A stretch of 43,242 bases of DNA. Origin: CAZLPZ01 sp964561535. GTDB lineage: Bacteria > Pseudomonadota > Alphaproteobacteria > Micavibrionales > Micavibrionaceae. The translations under genes were made by a program, and so were the position numbers. Below the pieces are notes generated by a model. That model had not been told where the DNA came from. It made no database searches and saw nothing but the letters and a program-made list of their open reading frames with translations. Below, piece after piece: positions 1 through 7,974 of the stretch; positions within the stretch are counted from its first letter, which is position 1, and the number at the start of each line of letters is the position of its first letter. The stretch lies in contig CAZLPZ010000013.1 of assembly GCA_964561535.1 (NCBI GenBank), positions 1-43,242 of the forward strand, read 5' to 3'.

Positions 1-62
1 AAAGATAGAGAAAGAAAATGAAATAAAAATAAGAATAAAGATCAGTTGATCGACCGGGGGAT

Positions 63-207
63 TTCCCTCTCCCCTTGTGGGAGAGGGTGGCGAGGCATTG
101 CCGAGCCGAGAGAGGGGGGTAAATATCAAGAAACAAGAATTTCTTTTGCCCCCTCACCCGTCACGCCCGTTGGGCGTGCCACCCTCTCCCACAAGGGGAG
201 AGGGGAA
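63..207. repeat. Composite inverted repeat, CCCTCTCCCC family
   Basis: Two arms of about 28 bases (63-90 and 179-207) are reverse complements apart from one extra G. Each arm is itself partly palindromic (CCCTCTCC near GGAGAGGG type). The spacer holds a smaller hairpin, CACGCCC-GTT-GGGCGTG, around 161-177. No gene is supported here; the 62-residue open frame across it is just translated repeat. It lies downstream of phaB, so it could end transcription or stabilise the message. Related shorter copies occur at 2893, 17946, 23044 and 32968. Confidence 0.8.
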
Positions 208-256
208 TCTCTCATACTTCCTATCCAAATTTAAAAGTTAAGAATGAGAATAGAGC

Positions 257-982
257 CTAAACCATATACTGTCCGCCATTGGCCGACAGGGTTGCACCGG
301 TGATATACGCTGCCGCATCACTACATAAAAACGCCACAATCCCCCCAATTTCCGATGGTTTTCCCATACGCGAAACTGGAATTTGTTTCACAATCGCGGC
401 AATGACATCCGGGTTCATCTCGGCCGTCATGTCAGTTTCAATATAACCGGGGCATACCGCATTCACCGTGACCCCTTTGGCCGCGTTTTCCAAAGCCAAG
501 GCCTTGGTAAACCCAATCATGCCCGCCTTGGCCGCGGAATAATTGGTTTGTCCCAACTGTCCTTTTTGTCCGTTTATAGATGAAATATTGATAATACGAC
601 CAAAATTTTGGTCACGCATGCCAGGCACAACCGCGCGGCACATATTAAAACATGAATCCAAATTCGTTGATAAAACCGCGCGCCATTGATCGAGTGTCAT
701 TTTATGCAAAAACCCATCGCGCGTAATCCCTGCATTATTCACCAAAACTGAAATTGGACCGAATTTTTCAATAATTTGGGCAACACCCGCGGCACATGCC
801 TCAAAATCAGACACATCAAATTTAATCGGGATAATCCCGTCCTTAGCCTTGGCATCCGCCGCTGCTGCCTCATTTCCGTGATAGGTCCCGACCACTGTAT
901 ACCCGGCCGCCATCAACGCCTTGGATATTTCCCGGCCAATCCCGCGTGTCCCGCCAGTGACGATTGCTGTTTTATTTGTCAT
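257..982 (-). CDS. phaB: Acetoacetyl-CoA reductase (PhaB)
   Basis: This is an NADPH-dependent short-chain dehydrogenase that reduces acetoacetyl-CoA to (R)-3-hydroxybutyryl-CoA, the monomer for PHB. The 241-residue protein has the usual length. Visible motifs are the TGGTRGIG nucleotide-binding loop (residues 9-16), NNAG (82-85), the catalytic Ser near 135, and YSAAK with Tyr148 and Lys152. The C-terminal NGGQYM ending is typical of PhaB. The start has a GGGTGA-like ribosome site. It is the last gene of a minus-strand run phaC, phaA, hydrolase, phaB, and follows the hydrolase by about 21 bases. A FabG paralogue is the main alternative, but the neighbours and the C-terminus favour PhaB. Confidence 0.93.
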   Translation of the reverse strand: MTNKTAIVTGGTRGIGREISKALMAAGYTVVGTYHGNEAAAADAKAKDGIIPIKFDVSDFEACAAGVAQIIEKFGPISVLVNNAGITRDGFLHKMTLDQWRAVLSTNLDSCFNMCRAVVPGMRDQNFGRIINISSINGQKGQLGQTNYSAAKAGMIGFTKALALENAAKGVTVNAVCPGYIETDMTAEMNPDVIAAIVKQIPVSRMGKPSEIGGIVAFLCSDAAAYITGATLSANGGQYMV

Positions 983-1003
983 GTTTCACCCATCTATTAA
1001 AAA

Positions 1004-1597
1004 TTATGCCGCCTTAGATTTTAAAACATCTAAAAAATTCTGAACCTGCGCGATTTTTGACATCAAACGCAACGCGCCATCATGATCATCACGACTGGCC
1101 GCAATACAACAATCCGCAACGACTTTCACCGCATAATCACGGTCATGTGCATCCCGCGCGGCGGCCTGAACCGCCATGTCCGTCGCACATCCCGCAATCA
1201 CCACATGGGTTACATCATTATTCCGCAATATTAAATCCAGCGACGTACCATAAAACGGGCTGACCCTGTGTTTCGTCACAACCATCTCGCCGGGTTGTGG
1301 TGCAACGGCGCTATGAAATTCCGTTCCCCACGCGCCCAATTGAAATGCGCCGAATTTTCTGGCCACCCCGAATAACAGGGATTGTTCGGGACATTCAGCG
1401 TAATGAGACGAGAACCCCACGCGCACATGAACAATTAAATCATTGTTGGCCCGCGCATGGGCCAATAACTGTGCCGCATGATCCAACCCCTTAAATTCAA
1501 GATCAAACGCCGCATACCCCTTACCCGCGATTTTACCGTCGGGGTGGACAATATCATTGATGAAATCAATCAATATATAAGCGGTTTTTTGCATCAT
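1004..1597 (-). CDS. Isochorismatase-family cysteine hydrolase
   Basis: A 197-residue cytosolic hydrolase of the isochorismatase fold. The family's catalytic triad is readable as Asp11 (LIDF), Lys109 (VVTKHR) and Cys137 (IAGCATD). The nicotinamidase metal motif (DWHP...H) is absent, so PncA is unlikely; family members cleave amides such as ureas or N-carbamoyl compounds, and the substrate here is not known. I start at the ATG whose ATGA overlaps the phaA stop, with GGAGAG just upstream, so translation is probably coupled to phaA. An upstream start 15 codons earlier would run into phaA. Its position between phaA and phaB is unusual and suggests co-regulation with PHB synthesis, but a role in it is inference only. 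Confidence 0.85.
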   Translation of the reverse strand: MMQKTAYILIDFINDIVHPDGKIAGKGYAAFDLEFKGLDHAAQLLAHARANNDLIVHVRVGFSSHYAECPEQSLLFGVARKFGAFQLGAWGTEFHSAVAPQPGEMVVTKHRVSPFYGTSLDLILRNNDVTHVVIAGCATDMAVQAAARDAHDRDYAVKVVADCCIAASRDDHDGALRLMSKIAQVQNFLDVLKSKAA

Positions 1598-2790
1598 TCT
1601 CTCTCCACACACAACGCAATTCCCATCCCGCCACCAATACACAACGTCGCAAGACCGCGTTTGGCATCACGTCGTTTCATTTCGTGTAATAACGTGACCA
1701 ATATCCGCGCTCCCGATGCGCCAATGGGATGTCCCAAGGCAATCGCACCGCCGTTCACATTTGTTTTTTCAAGGTCCAGTCCCAATGCGCGCGTGACCGC
1801 AATCGCCTGGGCCGCAAATGCTTCGTTGCTTTCAACCAAATCCAGATCCGAGACTTCCCACCCGGCCCGCGCCAATGCCGCCCTCGATGCCGGAATCGGC
1901 CCCGTGCCCATCACCGACGGATCAACGCCCGCCGTCGCCCATCCGGTAAGTGTCGCGAGTGGCTTTAACCCGCGCTTGTCGGCTTCCGACCGTTTCATCA
2001 ACATGACCAAGGCCGCACCGTCATTAATACCCGATGCATTGCCTGCCGTCACTGTGCCCGTCCCATCCGTTTTAAACGCGGGTTTTAACCCCGCCAATGT
2101 TTCGACCATGGTGCCCGCACGAGGGAATTCATCAACCTTAAATTCCACCGTTTCTTTTTTAACCTTAATCGAAACAGGGACAATTTCATCGTTAAATTTT
2201 CCTGCTTTTTGCGCAGCCTCCGCGCGTTGTTGAGACACTGCCGCAAACGCGTCTTGATCCGCCCGTGTAATGCCAAATTGGACGGCGACGTTTTCAGCCG
2301 TGACCCCCATATGATATCCATTAAAAATATCCCATAGTCCGTCATGGACCATCGTATCAGTGAATGTTGCTGGGCCCATTTTAATGCCAGACCGCAAAAT
2401 AGCCGCGTGTGGCGCATTGCTCATGCTTTCTTGCCCGCCCGCAATCACGATCGATGCATCGCCCACCAAAATGGCCTGAACACCCAACATCACCGACCGC
2501 AAACCCGACCCGCAGACCTGATTAATTGTCATCGCGGTTTTATCATACGGAATACCGGCCCTAATCGCCGTTTGGCGCGCGGGGTTCATCCCGGCGGCCG
2601 CCGTTAAGACCTGACCCAAAATCACATTATCAATGTCGCCTGGCGCAACGCCCGTATCGGCGAGCACCGCACGTAAAACCTCTGCGCCCAGATCTGACGC
2701 AGATAACCCCGCCAAAGCTCCATTAAAATTTCCAATGGCCGTACGCCGCGCAGCAACAATAACAACAGGGTCAAGACAAGGAATAGACAT
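1594..2790 (-). CDS. phaA: Acetyl-CoA acetyltransferase (beta-ketothiolase, PhaA)
   Basis: This thiolase condenses two acetyl-CoA to acetoacetyl-CoA, the first PHB step. In the 398-residue form the acyl-accepting Cys93 sits in NQVCGSG; the late GHPIGASGAR and LCIGGGMG motifs give the catalytic His and second Cys. Length fits the biosynthetic class (about 390 residues). I prefer the ATG at 2790 because MSIPCLDPVVIV lines up with the family; an ATG 13 codons upstream is open but adds a tail foreign to the family, and neither start has a strong ribosome site. The stop overlaps the start of the following hydrolase by four bases. Confidence 0.92.
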   Translation of the reverse strand: MSIPCLDPVVIVAARRTAIGNFNGALAGLSASDLGAEVLRAVLADTGVAPGDIDNVILGQVLTAAAGMNPARQTAIRAGIPYDKTAMTINQVCGSGLRSVMLGVQAILVGDASIVIAGGQESMSNAPHAAILRSGIKMGPATFTDTMVHDGLWDIFNGYHMGVTAENVAVQFGITRADQDAFAAVSQQRAEAAQKAGKFNDEIVPVSIKVKKETVEFKVDEFPRAGTMVETLAGLKPAFKTDGTGTVTAGNASGINDGAALVMLMKRSEADKRGLKPLATLTGWATAGVDPSVMGTGPIPASRAALARAGWEVSDLDLVESNEAFAAQAIAVTRALGLDLEKTNVNGGAIALGHPIGASGARILVTLLHEMKRRDAKRGLATLCIGGGMGIALCVERE

Positions 2791-2892
2791 GAGAAAAACC
2801 GATCGGAATCGAATGGACAGGACGCGCATTCTAGATAAGGCGCACCGGTTAAAATAGCAAGGATTCGCTCATGTTGCGGTGCAGTAAATAAT

Positions 2893-2964
2893 AATCCTTC
2901 CCCCTGAAAGGGGCCCGCGTGCGAAAGCACGCACAATATAATCCTCCCCCTTTCAGAGGGAGGA
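2893..2964. repeat. Composite palindromic repeat between phaA and phaC
   Basis: The left part (2895-2914) reads CCTTCCCCCTGAAAGGGG and the right part (2942-2964) is a TCCTCCC...GGGAGGA palindrome; the two parts are roughly inverted copies of each other. Between them is a perfect hairpin GCGTGC-GAAA-GCACGC (2917-2932) with a four-base loop. It lies in the phaC-phaA gap of the minus-strand operon, so it could dampen or process the transcript. Same family as 63-207. Confidence 0.75.
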
Positions 2965-2979
2965 CATGCCTCATTCGAT

Positions 2980-4098
2980 CTATTTCAACTCCCTCACCAA
3001 CCCCTGCCACACCAATTTCTCGGCACGAACACTACTCATCATACCAATATGCCCAATATCGGGGGTCATACACACAGCATGCCCGGGTCCGATGATATCA
3101 AACAATGCCTGCGCCGTTTGCGGTTCGACCAATCGGTCCCGCTGGGGCACGACAACAACCGACGACGCGCAACGCAATACGTCCGGCGTGATCCGCGTCC
3201 CCGCGACGCTCCAGGTTCCTTGCGCGGTTTTGTTGTGAATATACCAATCCCTCAAGCACCCATAGGCCAATTGTCCCGGCAAATCGCGCCCCGACCGCAA
3301 CCAATCCTCGATTGCGATAAACGTTAAAAATTCGGGGTCATTCGCCCGCAACGCCCCAAACCGCGCAAATTTTTGGGCGGCCATATCCGGATCAATCATC
3401 GCAAATAATGCCTGGACCTGGGCGTTCGGCAATACAGGGGTCGTATTCAACAACAACCCAACCGAGGGCACCCATCCTTGAACTAAATGTGTGAGCTGAG
3501 GATCTCCCACGTGAAAATCCCAAGGCGTAGCAAGATACACCGCGCGTGCAATATGATGGGCCATAAACGGCATCGCGCCCGCCATCAACACCCCTCCCAT
3601 ACAATACCCCATAACAACGACATTCTGCCCGGATATCTCGGATAAATTTCCAACGGCAGCCGCCAACCGATCGCGCAGCAATTTATCCAGGCTTGTAACA
3701 TCCGGATCCGCCGCCGTATCCCCCCAATCCAGGATATAAACATCAAACCCCGATGCGACCAAAAATCGCGCAAAGGACCGATGGGGTAAAATGTCAAAAA
3801 TCTCCCAGCCATTAATCAAAGATGGGATCAATAAAACAGGCCGTGCATGCGCTGTGCGTCGCCCTGGTACACGCAGCAAACGAGATACCCCCGATGTCCA
3901 CACCGATGTCATGCGGCGCCTGATGGGCGGCACGTCACATCGTTGATATTTTTGAATACCGACGATCATCGCCGCGATTTTTTGCTGCACCTCTATACTC
4001 GTTTGCTGCACGCCCGAATACAAGATCGATTGAATCATATGAATCCACAAATGATCCGGACCAGGGCGTTCATATGTCGCACGTTTTTGTTTAACCAT
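2980..4098 (-). CDS. phaC: PHA synthase-like alpha/beta hydrolase (PhaC)
   Basis: This probably polymerises 3-hydroxybutyryl-CoA into PHB at granules. The 372-residue protein has the PhaC lipase-like box GYCMGG with Cys166 as nucleophile, Asp321 (PQRDRL) and His350 (DIGHIG) completing the triad. The PSLINGWEIFDILP and YILDWG stretches match the PhaC core. It is much shorter than class I synthases (about 590) and close to class III catalytic subunits, which normally need PhaE; no phaE is visible. The start has CAGGGG upstream. It heads the minus-strand pha run and is divergent from phaR. A PhaC-like hydrolase with another role is possible. Confidence 0.83.
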   Translation of the reverse strand: MVKQKRATYERPGPDHLWIHMIQSILYSGVQQTSIEVQQKIAAMIVGIQKYQRCDVPPIRRRMTSVWTSGVSRLLRVPGRRTAHARPVLLIPSLINGWEIFDILPHRSFARFLVASGFDVYILDWGDTAADPDVTSLDKLLRDRLAAAVGNLSEISGQNVVVMGYCMGGVLMAGAMPFMAHHIARAVYLATPWDFHVGDPQLTHLVQGWVPSVGLLLNTTPVLPNAQVQALFAMIDPDMAAQKFARFGALRANDPEFLTFIAIEDWLRSGRDLPGQLAYGCLRDWYIHNKTAQGTWSVAGTRITPDVLRCASSVVVVPQRDRLVEPQTAQALFDIIGPGHAVCMTPDIGHIGMMSSVRAEKLVWQGLVRELK

Positions 4099-4141
4099 GC
4101 CCCTGTTTTACGCGGTTTTATGCCCCCTCACAAGTCGAACT

Positions 4142-4169
4142 TTGCTGCGCCGCAATTTTGTGGTATAGT
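4142..4169 (+). promoter_or_regulatory. Candidate phaR promoter with overlapping palindromic operator
   Basis: A near-perfect 14-base palindrome, TTGCTGCGCCGCAA (4142-4155, one mismatched pair), covers a possible -35 box TTGCTG; a -10 box TATAGT (4164-4169) follows after 16 bases. PhaR proteins are known to bind TGC-rich palindromes and repress their own gene, so this is a good candidate PhaR site in the phaC/phaR divergent gap. A second near-palindrome, CCGGCAAA/TTTGGCCGG, lies at 4193-4209. Confidence 0.5.
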
Positions 4170-4252
4170 CGTTTCATATAACAAATACTCCCCCGGCAAA
4201 TTTGGCCGGTATGACAATTTTTAAACGCCTTAAATATATATTCAGGACCTTC

Positions 4253-4906
4253 ATGTCTCCCACCCCCAAAAAAACAGACAAACCCACCATCGTCAAAAAA
4301 TATGCGAACCGTCGTTTGTACGACACCGGCCGCAGCAGTTATGTGACACTCGAAGATCTGTGCGAAATGTTGCAACAAGGATATGATTTTATCGTGATTG
4401 ACGCCAAAACCGGCGAAGATTTAACGCGGTCTGTGTTCACCCAAATCATTGCCGAGCAAGAATCGAAAACCGATCAAAGTTTACTACCCACCAATTTCTT
4501 GCGGCAGTTGATTGGGTTTTATAACGGCAAGATGACGGGCCTTGTCCCCAATTACTTGGAACAAGCCATGAATGCCCTCTCGGAACAACAAGAAACCTTT
4601 CGCGACCAGATGAATAAATCCATAACAAATATTGGAATGGGCGGCATGTTCCCGGGCCTGCATGCCCTTGAGGATCTGCAAAAGAAAAATATTGCCATGT
4701 TTGAAAATGCAGTCCGCGCGATGACCCCGTTTCAAGTCCGCGGGGATGATACAAGCGGCACAAATGATTTTTCAACACCCAAAGGATATGGGTCACATTC
4801 CGCACACAAGGCCGAACGACCCGCCACACGACCTGAAAAAATCGCGGTCATCCGGCAACAAATCGCGGAACTCCAACGAGAATTAGATAAATTGCAACGG
4901 CAGTAA
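4253..4906 (+). CDS. phaR: PHB synthesis regulator PhaR
   Basis: A DNA-binding regulator that senses PHB and controls phasin and PHB genes. The N-terminal domain carries the hallmark KKYANRRLYDT and SSYVTLEDL (PHB_acc_N type), followed by the accumulation-regulatory domain with FLRQLIGFYNG and LEQAMN. The last 25 residues, EKIAVIRQQIAELQREL, form a short coiled coil. I start at the ATG with AGGACC upstream (217 residues); an in-frame ATG at 4211 and a TTG at 4202 would add 14-17 residues with no good ribosome site. Divergent from phaC. It is followed by a palindromic repeat shared with the convergent gpmA end. Confidence 0.92.
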   Translation: MSPTPKKTDKPTIVKKYANRRLYDTGRSSYVTLEDLCEMLQQGYDFIVIDAKTGEDLTRSVFTQIIAEQESKTDQSLLPTNFLRQLIGFYNGKMTGLVPNYLEQAMNALSEQQETFRDQMNKSITNIGMGGMFPGLHALEDLQKKNIAMFENAVRAMTPFQVRGDDTSGTNDFSTPKGYGSHSAHKAERPATRPEKIAVIRQQIAELQRELDKLQRQ

Positions 4907-4926
4907 GAAAATAGCCAAAAAACACA

Positions 4927-4999
4927 AGTGTCATCCCGGCGCAGGCCGGGACCCAGAGCGATTATTTCCCGAGATCCCGGCCTACGCTGGGATGACACT
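4927..4999. repeat. GTCATCCC-type palindromic repeat (full copy)
   Basis: A 73-base inverted repeat: the left arm begins AGTGTCATCCCGGCGCAGGC and the right arm ends with the reverse complement, GATGACACT, with two small mismatches. Its right end overlaps the stop codon of gpmA (4998-5000), and its left end lies 21 bases after phaR. It therefore sits between two convergent genes and may act as a terminator for both. Other copies: 5661, 15631, 23545, 30660 (partial) and 41831 (inside a gene). Confidence 0.88.
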
Positions 5000-5606
5000 A
5001 CTTCCATTCCATCACAATCGGAACGCCCGTCGCAATTTCACATTCTGCGATATTCTCCGGCGTGTTTTCTCCTAAATGAACGCGTAATGCACGCAACGAA
5101 TTACCATGTGCCGCAATCAAAATATTTTTCCCTGCAATCAATAAGGACCGAATATGCGTATCAAAATAAGGACCAACGCGTGCAACCACATCCTTTAAAC
5201 TTTCTCCCCCGGGGGGAGCGATATCATAACTACGCCGCCAAATTTGAATCTGATCTGCACCATACCGAACTTTCAGCTCATCTTTATTAGCCCCTGTTAA
5301 ATCCCCATAATCCCGTTCGCGTAAATCATCATCTCGCGTAAATCCCCATGTGCCATCGGCGTTTTTAAGATGATCATTCAACGGGGTCGATGCACCGATC
5401 GCAATTTCTGCTGTTTCATAGGCCCGACGCAACGTGCTTGTAAAAACGGCATCAAACCGAATGCCCATGGCCTTTATTTTTGTGCCCGCATGTACGGCTT
5501 CGACCCGACCTTGTGATGAGAGTTCCACATCGGTAAACCCGGTAAATCGGTTTTCGGCATTCCACACCGATTGTCCATGCCGTAATAACACCAAAGAAGC
5601 CATCAT
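4998..5606 (-). CDS. gpmA: 2,3-bisphosphoglycerate-dependent phosphoglycerate mutase
   Basis: This glycolytic and gluconeogenic enzyme interconverts 3- and 2-phosphoglycerate through a phosphohistidine. The 202-residue protein is the short form common in Alphaproteobacteria. The phospho-acceptor His10 lies in LLRHGQSVWN; RERDYGDLTG carries the acid residue and IAAHGNSLRAL the second histidine; PPGGESL is the usual substrate loop. An AAGGAAA ribosome site precedes the ATG. It is convergent with phaR. The stop codon lies inside the edge of the palindromic repeat, so the last residue is defined by that element. Confidence 0.95.
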   Translation of the reverse strand: MMASLVLLRHGQSVWNAENRFTGFTDVELSSQGRVEAVHAGTKIKAMGIRFDAVFTSTLRRAYETAEIAIGASTPLNDHLKNADGTWGFTRDDDLRERDYGDLTGANKDELKVRYGADQIQIWRRSYDIAPPGGESLKDVVARVGPYFDTHIRSLLIAGKNILIAAHGNSLRALRVHLGENTPENIAECEIATGVPIVMEWK

Positions 5607-5660
5607 ATTTTCCTTATAACTTTAAAAAACTTTTAAGAACGCCCTTTTAACCCCGAGCGC

Positions 5661-5684
5661 CATTCCCGCCTGCGCGAGGGTAAC
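5661..5684. repeat. Degenerate half copy of the GTCATCCC repeat
   Basis: CATTCCCGCCTGCGCGAGGG followed by TAAC looks like a decayed CATTCCCGC...GCGGGAATG hairpin, the inner part of the repeat at 4927-4999. It lies in the gpmA/devB divergent gap (5607-5818), in which I see no convincing promoter. Confidence 0.45.
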
Positions 5685-5818
5685 GAATTAATAAAAATAC
5701 TACTACCCCAATCCCTTACCAAATCTTAACGGACGTAAATGTATGATGTATCGTCCGCCCTCCTTAAACTTCGCCCTGTTTTTGGGCCGATGAACCACAG
5801 ATTTTCAAGGGATATCCC

Positions 5819-6805
5819 ATGCGCCTGACCCTTTTAGTCCTGATTGCTGTTGCCCTTGCAGGCTTTGGAACCTATTTTTATACAGCATTAATGCCCATGA
5901 CGGCCAAAAAAAACCCTGTGATATCAACATCACAGAAATCTCAAAACATGTCCTCTACCCCAGCGGCGGCGCCAGTAACCATATCTCGTCCCGACTCGTC
6001 ATCATCCCTATCTGGAATTGGCGCACTTGGGTATATCGAACCCCGGTCCCGCATTTTACGAATCTCACATGATGCTGGACCTGACGGTGCGCGCATTGAA
6101 AAGTTAAATGTTGAAACAGGGGATGTTCTTCATAAAAATGACACAATCGCCGTGTTCAGTGATTACGGTCGAAAACTGGCCAAGCGCGATTCAATTGCCA
6201 AGGATATTCCGCGTCTTCAAGCCCAACTTGGATCCGAAAACGCCAATTTAAACTATGCCAAAAATGACTATCAACGGATCAAAGATGCATCCTTGGGCGC
6301 AATTACGATCAATATGAAAGAAAAAGCACAACTGGATATCAAACGTGCCCAAGCAAACATTCAATCCATCGAATCTGAAATTGAGGCGGCGCGCGCGAAT
6401 TTGGTATTGGCCGAAGAAGAAATGGTTCAATCTCGCGTTGTGGCCCCTATTAATGGCACTGTCCTTACCGTTCATGCCCGTGCCGGCGAACGGGTCGGTG
6501 AAAAGGGAATCATTGAAATGGCAGACCTAGATCATTTGGATATCATTGCCGAAGTATACGAACAAGATATCGCCCGTGTTACAATTGGACAGGCAGCTGA
6601 AATTACCGTACCGGGACTCGACACACCCTTGGCTGGAAAAGTGTACGAAGTGGGCCACATGGTCCAAAAGAATAATTTAATCGACACGGACCCCCTGGCG
6701 TCACGCGATTTACGCGTTATTCCGGTACGCATCGAACTGGGGCCCGATACACCTGAACCCCTAAAAAACATGCTTAAATTGCAAGTTAGTGTGAGGCTGA
6801 TGTGA
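5819..6805 (+). CDS. HlyD/DevB-family membrane fusion protein
   Basis: Periplasmic adaptor of an ABC exporter. The 328-residue protein begins with one membrane anchor (about residues 3-24), then a biotinyl/lipoyl-like half (around 80-115, DAGPDGARIEKLNVETGDVL), a helical hairpin rich in Ala, Lys, Glu (about 120-205), and a second lipoyl half with VVAPINGTVLTVHARAGERV, ending in a beta-barrel. This order is that of DevB. It would bridge the following permease to a TolC-type outer-membrane channel, none of which is in the window. The ribosome site AAGGGA lies inside a perfect GGGATATCCC palindrome (5809-5818). The stop overlaps the next gene's GTG start. Confidence 0.88.
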   Translation: MRLTLLVLIAVALAGFGTYFYTALMPMTAKKNPVISTSQKSQNMSSTPAAAPVTISRPDSSSSLSGIGALGYIEPRSRILRISHDAGPDGARIEKLNVETGDVLHKNDTIAVFSDYGRKLAKRDSIAKDIPRLQAQLGSENANLNYAKNDYQRIKDASLGAITINMKEKAQLDIKRAQANIQSIESEIEAARANLVLAEEEMVQSRVVAPINGTVLTVHARAGERVGEKGIIEMADLDHLDIIAEVYEQDIARVTIGQAAEITVPGLDTPLAGKVYEVGHMVQKNNLIDTDPLASRDLRVIPVRIELGPDTPEPLKNMLKLQVSVRLM

Positions 6806-7974
6806 TCGGCCTCTCATCATTTTTCTTTGCCTTTCGTCTTGCATGGCGGCAACTTATTTTTGAAAAAGGTAAATTCTTTGCCGCCATTTTGGGTGTGATG
6901 TTTGCCTGTATTCTTGTTTTTATGCAACTGGGATTTCGAGACTCACTTTACGCGAGCATGACACTTATCCCTCAGGACTTAAAAGGTGATCTTTTTGTTC
7001 AACATAAACAGACTGAAGCCCTGTGGCGCACTGTTGAATTTCAACGATCTGAACTGATGCGTGCCTATGCCAGTCCCGATGTCATCGATGTCGCGCCCCT
7101 TTATTTATCATTCGCAACCTGGCGTAATCCTGAAACATTTATCAAACGTACAATTATGTTCTATGGATATGCCCCAGAAACAGAAGTTTTTAATAATCCC
7201 TTGGTCATCAAATTTAAAAATCAACTCAACCAAAAAGACACCATCATTTTTGATCGACTCTCCCGACCTGAATTTGGCCCCATTGAAACTTTATTTGATA
7301 AAAATGGCCCTTTTTCAATCGAGGCCAATAATTATAAACTAACAATTTTAGGGACTTTCCTTCTGGGTACTTCTTTTTCAACCGATGGCAACGTCATTAC
7401 AAGTGATCAAAATTTTATCCGCATTTTCCCAAACCGAAATTTAGATCAAGTCAATCTGGGGATTATCCGACTAAAACCTGGAAGCGACATTCAAGCCACT
7501 AAGAAGAAACTTCAGAATCTGTTATCAAATGACGTTAATGTCTTTGACCGCTCCGATATTATTTCTTTTGAAAAATATTACTGGACAACGATGGTACCCA
7601 TTGGATTTGTATTTGGATTCGGCGTTATCATGGGGTTGATCGTTGGCATGGTGATTGTCTACCAAATTCTTTATACAGATATCGTCAATCACATTCGCGA
7701 ATTTGCAACGATGAAAGCCATGGGATATCGACATTTTTATTTGGTTCTTGTCGTATTTGCCTCATCAACTATTCTTGCTGTGATTGGGTTTATTCCTGGA
7801 TTCTTTATTTCAAAATTTCTCTATGCTTATTCCGAAAATCAAATCTATATCGAGATGCCTATGCCAACATCCAAAATTATTTTGGTCTTTTTGGCCACAT
7901 TAGGGATGTGCACAATATCCGGCATTATCGCCATCCGCAAATTGCGTCAAGCCAGCCCCGCGGAGATGTTTTAA
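6802..7974 (+). CDS. DevC-family ABC transporter permease (FtsX/MacB fold)
   Basis: Inner-membrane permease of 390 residues. It has an N-terminal membrane helix (about 18-40), a periplasmic domain of some 210 residues, and three C-terminal helices (about 265-285, 310-335, 352-375) in the FtsX fold. The cytoplasmic loop HIREFATMKAMGYRHFYL is the usual coupling segment. The start is GTG and overlaps the DevB-like stop (GTGA); the ATPase gene follows with no gap. With these neighbours it forms a tripartite exporter of the DevBCA class, which in cyanobacteria exports glycolipids; the substrate here is not known. Confidence 0.88.
   Translation: MIGLSSFFFAFRLAWRQLIFEKGKFFAAILGVMFACILVFMQLGFRDSLYASMTLIPQDLKGDLFVQHKQTEALWRTVEFQRSELMRAYASPDVIDVAPLYLSFATWRNPETFIKRTIMFYGYAPETEVFNNPLVIKFKNQLNQKDTIIFDRLSRPEFGPIETLFDKNGPFSIEANNYKLTILGTFLLGTSFSTDGNVITSDQNFIRIFPNRNLDQVNLGIIRLKPGSDIQATKKKLQNLLSNDVNVFDRSDIISFEKYYWTTMVPIGFVFGFGVIMGLIVGMVIVYQILYTDIVNHIREFATMKAMGYRHFYLVLVVFASSTILAVIGFIPGFFISKFLYAYSENQIYIEMPMPTSKIILVFLATLGMCTISGIIAIRKLRQASPAEMF

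Noticed and set aside
46..234. 62-residue plus-strand open frame
   Set aside because: It lies wholly in the inverted repeat at 63-207; the residues are translated repeat with no ribosome site.
1478..2233. 251-residue frame opposite phaA
   Set aside because: Antisense shadow of a well-supported thiolase gene; composition follows the reversed phaA codons.
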